Positions 7,485-10,089 of a stretch of DNA of 10,089 nucleotides are shown here, one piece after another. Each line of letters starts with the position of its first letter. Position 1 is the first letter of the stretch. Under the pieces are notes generated by a model. The model did no database searches. It saw nothing but the letters and a program-made list of their open reading frames with translations, and was not told the origin of the DNA. The position numbers and the translations under genes are program-made. The stretch is from CAZHPA01 sp964533945 (lineage in GTDB: Bacteria; Bacillota; Clostridia; Lachnospirales; WRBF01): contig CAZHPA010000055.1 of the NCBI GenBank assembly GCA_964533945.1, positions 1 through 10,089 of the forward strand, given 5' to 3'.

Positions 7485-8361
7485 AGGTTCGGGCGTTGCA
7501 ATTGTAACGCCATTTAATGAAGATGGAACTGTTAATTTTGAATGTTATGAGCGTTTAGTTAACTTTCAAATTGAAAACGGAACAGATGCAATAATTTCAT
7601 GCGGAACAACAGGAGAAGCCTCAACGCTAACAGATGATGAGCAAATTGAAGTTATAAAATGCGCTGTTTCTGCAGCGAAAAAAAGAGTTCCTGTAATTGC
7701 CGGTGCAGGCTCTAATGATACAGAACATGGAGTTAGGTTATGTAAAGCTTCGCAGCAAGCAGGAGCCGATGGCTGTCTTTTAGTTACGCCATATTACAAC
7801 AAAACTTCACAAAGAGGGCTAATTAAACATTTTGAAACTTTAGCTAAAAGCATTGACATTCCTATTATGTTATATAGTGTTCCAACAAGAACAAAACTTG
7901 TTATCGAACCAAAAACAATTTATGAATTGTGTAAAGTAGACAATATAGTTGCAATTAAAGATGCCAACAATGATATAGTTAAAACAGCAGAAACTGTAGA
8001 ACTTTGTGGCGATAAAATAGACATATATTCAGGCAATGATGACCAAATAGTTCCAATTTTATCATTGGGGGGAATTGGTGTTGTTTCTGTTTTGGCAAAC
8101 GTTGCGCCAAAACAAACCCACGATATGGTTATGTCGTATTTAAACGGTGATTTAAAAACAAGCTTAAAGCTGCAAATTGAAGCTTTAGAACTGGTTCGGG
8201 CGCTGTTTATAGAAGTTAGCCCAATGCCTGTTAAGGCAGCGCTTAACCTAATGGGCTTTAATGTTGGAAATTGCAGAATGCCTCTTGTTGATTTAGAAGA
8301 ACGTAATTTGCAAACATTAAAACAAGCTATGGAAACATATGGAATTAAAACTTCCTTCTAA
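7471..8361 (+). CDS. dapA: 4-hydroxy-tetrahydrodipicolinate synthase
   Basis: DapA condenses pyruvate with aspartate semialdehyde, the committed step to diaminopimelate and lysine. The 296-residue TIM-barrel protein is of usual length. Visible active-site features are GTTGEAS at 45-51 (the two threonines), TPYYN at 106-110, LYSVPTRT at 134-141 with Tyr135 and Arg140, and the Schiff-base Lys163 in AIKDAN. The glycine-rich SGNDD and GGIGVVSV segments follow. Ser136 replaces the Asn often seen after the catalytic Tyr, a mild variation. Start 7471 gives MTMFKGSGVAIVTPF, a normal N-terminus; ATG 7477 is an in-frame alternative two codons later. Its ribosome binding site is ambiguous because a short frame overlaps the start. 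It lies between asd and dapB in pathway order. Confidence 0.97.
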   Translation: MTMFKGSGVAIVTPFNEDGTVNFECYERLVNFQIENGTDAIISCGTTGEASTLTDDEQIEVIKCAVSAAKKRVPVIAGAGSNDTEHGVRLCKASQQAGADGCLLVTPYYNKTSQRGLIKHFETLAKSIDIPIMLYSVPTRTKLVIEPKTIYELCKVDNIVAIKDANNDIVKTAETVELCGDKIDIYSGNDDQIVPILSLGGIGVVSVLANVAPKQTHDMVMSYLNGDLKTSLKLQIEALELVRALFIEVSPMPVKAALNLMGFNVGNCRMPLVDLEERNLQTLKQAMETYGIKTSF

Positions 8362-8414
8362 TTGCATTTAAAATACACTCAAAAACAAAACAGTATACAA
8401 AGGAGGAAGTTAAA

Positions 8415-9173
8415 ATGGTTAAAATAATAGTACACGGATACGTCGGGAAAATGGGTAAAGTTATTTGTGATTTGGTTAAACAAAGAACAGATTGCGAAGT
8501 TGTTGCGGGCATAGATATGGCTTCAACTTCTATGCCTTTTCCAACATTCACAGAAATTGATAGCTGCGACATGCCTGCCGATGTTATAATTGATTTTTCA
8601 ACAGCAGTGGCAGTTCCTAGGTTAATTAATTATGCCGTAAAGAAAAAATTGCCAATTGTTGTTTGCACAACAGGGTTTTCAGAAGAGATATTAGAGCAAG
8701 TTAAACAAGCTTCAACGGAAATTCCAATTTTTCGTTCTGCTAATATGTCGATTGGAATAAATTTAATTGCCGGGCTGCTTCAAAAAGCATCTAAAATTTT
8801 ACATGAGGCAAGCTTTGACATTGAAATTATAGAAAAGCATCATAACCAAAAAATTGATGCCCCTAGTGGTACAGCTTTAATTTTAGCAGATTCAATTAAC
8901 AATTCGCTTAACAATCAATTAAACTATGTTTATGACCGTTCTAAAGTTAATGAAAAACGGAACAATAAAGAGTTGGGCATTCATACTATACGTGGTGGAA
9001 CAATCGTTGGGGAACATAGCGTTATTTTTGCAGGTAAAGATGAAGTAGTTGAGTTTACACACATTGCACATTCAAAGGAAGTATTTGCAATAGGCGCTAT
9101 TTCGGCTGCCAAGTTTTTAGTTGGCAAAGATGCCGGTTTATACAATATGAATGACTTGCTAAATCACTATTAA
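8415..9173 (+). CDS. dapB: 4-hydroxy-tetrahydrodipicolinate reductase
   Basis: DapB reduces the DapA product with NAD(P)H to tetrahydrodipicolinate, from which diaminopimelate and lysine are made. The 252-residue length is normal. The N-terminal nucleotide-binding loop is HGYVGKMG (7-14). The family signature EKHHNQKIDAPSGTA spans 140-154, with the catalytic histidine pair 142-143 and Lys146. TIRGGTIVGEH (191-201) and EFTHIAHSK are conserved in the C-terminal substrate-binding domain. The start is well supported: AGGAGG at 8401-8406 lies 8 nt before the ATG. The 53-bp gap after dapA holds no terminator or promoter that I can defend. The stop codon is 1 nt before the trmK start. Confidence 0.97.
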   Translation: MVKIIVHGYVGKMGKVICDLVKQRTDCEVVAGIDMASTSMPFPTFTEIDSCDMPADVIIDFSTAVAVPRLINYAVKKKLPIVVCTTGFSEEILEQVKQASTEIPIFRSANMSIGINLIAGLLQKASKILHEASFDIEIIEKHHNQKIDAPSGTALILADSINNSLNNQLNYVYDRSKVNEKRNNKELGIHTIRGGTIVGEHSVIFAGKDEVVEFTHIAHSKEVFAIGAISAAKFLVGKDAGLYNMNDLLNHY

Positions 9174-9174
9174 T

Positions 9175-9846
9175 ATGCATTTGTCAAAAAGACTTGAAGC
9201 AATAGCAAACCAAATACAAGCCGAAACTATAATTGATGTTGGAACAGATCACGCCTACATTCCGATATTTGTAGTGAGCAAAAACATTGCAAAATACGCC
9301 TATGCATTTGATATTAGTAAAGGTTCCCTAGAAAAGGCAAAAAAAAATATAAGGCAATATGGATTGGAATCTAAAATCGAAACAAAACTTTGCAATGGGC
9401 TTTTAGGGATTACAGCACAAGAGGCGCAAAATGCCTGTGCTGTAATTTCCGGAATGGGCGGAATGCTAATTATAGAGATATTGCAAAACAGCCCAGAAAT
9501 TGTTTTGGGTTTAAATCAACTTATACTTTCCCCGCAGTTAAATGTATGTGAAGTAAGAAAATATATTCATTCAATTAATTTTAAAATTAAAGAAGAAAAT
9601 TTGGTTTTTGAAGACGGAATATATTATAATGTTATAAATTGCTGCAAAGGAACTGATGTTGAATACAACGAAGCTGACTATGCTTTTGGGAAGCTTACAA
9701 AAAAACATGAACTTTTTAAAGATTATGTTAAACTTCAGCTTGAAAAGCATATTGCAATTAAAAATAGCATTGAAAACGCAGGAATTAAAAACAATCGGCT
9801 TGATGAGATTAATAATATAGTTAAAATTTTGGAAAATTTATGTTAA
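9175..9846 (+). CDS. trmK: tRNA (adenine(22)-N1)-methyltransferase TrmK
   Basis: TrmK methylates N1 of adenine 22 in the D-loop region of tRNA using S-adenosylmethionine. The 223-residue protein is near the usual ~230 and has the Rossmann-type methyltransferase fold. It starts with the family's SKRLEAIANQI. The SAM-binding loop is DVGTDHAYIP (21-30), the acidic residue after the second strand is in AFDIS (44-48), and GMGG (93-96) is the hallmark of this family. A helical C-terminal part follows from about 165. The ATG begins 1 nt after the dapB stop and has no purine-rich site upstream, so translation probably depends on ribosomes ending dapB. In many Firmicutes trmK follows the sigma-A gene rpoD, so its place behind dapB is less usual. 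The function is assigned by family motifs. Confidence 0.92.
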   Translation: MHLSKRLEAIANQIQAETIIDVGTDHAYIPIFVVSKNIAKYAYAFDISKGSLEKAKKNIRQYGLESKIETKLCNGLLGITAQEAQNACAVISGMGGMLIIEILQNSPEIVLGLNQLILSPQLNVCEVRKYIHSINFKIKEENLVFEDGIYYNVINCCKGTDVEYNEADYAFGKLTKKHELFKDYVKLQLEKHIAIKNSIENAGIKNNRLDEINNIVKILENLC

Positions 9847-9850
9847 TTAT

Positions 9851-10020
9851 AACCACTACTTAGTGAGTGGCTTGACTTTAGCCCTATAACGGCATTGGTG
9901 CTACGCAAAAGCCTTAAGGCTTATTGAAGTTTTGCCAGCTGCACATATTTTCTAACTACCACTTAAGCGGTAAGATTATAAGCTTTTTTGAACCACTGGC
10001 ATAGCCGGTGGTTTTTGTTT
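9851..10020 (+). repeat. Hairpin-rich intergenic element, possibly an IS200/IS605-related remnant or a structured RNA
   Basis: About 170 bp after trmK holds several inverted repeats in a row. CCACT (9853-9857) pairs with AGTGG (9866-9870). TAGC (9879-9882) can pair with GCTA (9900-9903). GTGC (9898-9901) pairs with GCAC (9941-9944), enclosing GCAAAA (9905-9910)/TTTTGC (9930-9935), which encloses the palindrome AAGCCTTAAGGCTT (9909-9922). TACC (9957-9960) pairs with GGTA (9969-9972). A terminator hairpin closes the series. ACCACT opens three of the hairpins (9852, 9958, 9992). There is no reading frame and no transposase. From memory, similar hairpin series recur in gut Clostridia near IS200-like genes; I could not check this. 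It may instead be just the operon's structured 3' end. Confidence 0.45.
9991..10020 (+). terminator. Intrinsic terminator of the PEGA-asd-dap-trmK operon
   Basis: AACCACTGGC (9991-10000) and GCCGGTGGTT (10004-10013) form a 10-bp stem with a single T-G wobble and a three-base ATA loop. The run TTTGTTTT follows at once. This is a textbook rho-independent terminator for the plus strand. It lies 144 bp after the trmK stop, so the hairpin region ahead of it would be in the transcript's 3' end. Confidence 0.85.
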
Positions 10021-10089
10021 TGAAATATAGAGTGAAAAAAGGGAAGATGGAACTTCTGTTTTAGAAGAAGTTTTAAAAAAATTATAGGA
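10021..10089 (+). other. Window end: possible tail of a broken reading frame
   Basis: After the terminator, the frame between TAG 10028-10030 and TAG 10085-10087 reads 18 codons ending DGTSVLEEVLKKL, which looks like the amphipathic helix at the end of a real protein. It has no ATG, GTG or TTG, so it cannot be a complete gene. It could be the remnant of a gene cut by the hairpin element or by deletion, or chance. AACTTCT (10051-10057) can pair with AGAAGTT (10066-10072), but no T-run follows. The final AGGA could begin a ribosome binding site for a gene beyond the edge. Confidence 0.25.

Noticed and set aside
9851..10020. tRNA, rRNA or CRISPR identity for the hairpin element
   Set aside because: There is no cloverleaf with a T-loop GTTC motif, no CCA-adjacent acceptor stem, and no regularly spaced repeats with spacers.
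10051..10072. Second terminator hairpin
   Set aside because: AACTTCT can pair with AGAAGTT across eight bases, but the stem is AT-rich and is followed by TTAAAAAAA, not a T-run.

Overview
The window is low-GC DNA (roughly one third G+C by eye). It uses the standard code, good AGGAGG-type ribosome binding sites and gene families typical of Clostridia: a long type-2 isoleucyl-tRNA synthetase, CHC2-type DnaG, TrmK and a PEGA-domain surface protein. An anaerobic Firmicute of class Clostridia is the most likely source. This is an inference from protein style; the species cannot be named from the sequence.

Layout. Two housekeeping genes lie on the minus strand: ileS (4660 to 1526), then dnaG (from 1463, running off the left edge). 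Five genes lie on the plus strand: a membrane-anchored PEGA-domain protein (4802-6430), asd (6447-7436), dapA (7471-8361), dapB (8415-9173) and trmK (9175-9846). The two groups diverge from 141 bp (4661-4801) holding two good sigma-A-type promoters whose -35 boxes abut. The plus-strand genes are separated by 16, 34, 53 and 1 bp with no terminator visible between them, so they look like one operon. The right end (9847-10089) holds a hairpin-rich stretch closed by a strong intrinsic terminator, then about 70 bp that may carry the tail of a broken reading frame.

How the genes work together. Asd makes aspartate semialdehyde, DapA condenses it with pyruvate, and DapB reduces the product to tetrahydrodipicolinate, the precursor of diaminopimelate (peptidoglycan cross-links) and lysine. 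The later dap genes are not in the window. The leading gene encodes a one-pass membrane protein with an outward-facing PEGA-repeat region, so the operon may join an envelope protein to a cell-wall precursor pathway. TrmK is a tRNA m1A22 methyltransferase; its start is 1 nt after dapB with no ribosome binding site of its own, so it is probably translationally coupled. No lysine riboswitch precedes the dap operon and no T-box fits in front of ileS.

Most of the window is ordinary core metabolism. The parts most worth a second look are the hairpin element at 9851-10020, the pairing of the PEGA protein with the dap genes, the back-to-back promoters, and a nine-codon reading frame overlapping the dapA start. 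I saw no CRISPR array, tRNA, rRNA, transposase or defence system.
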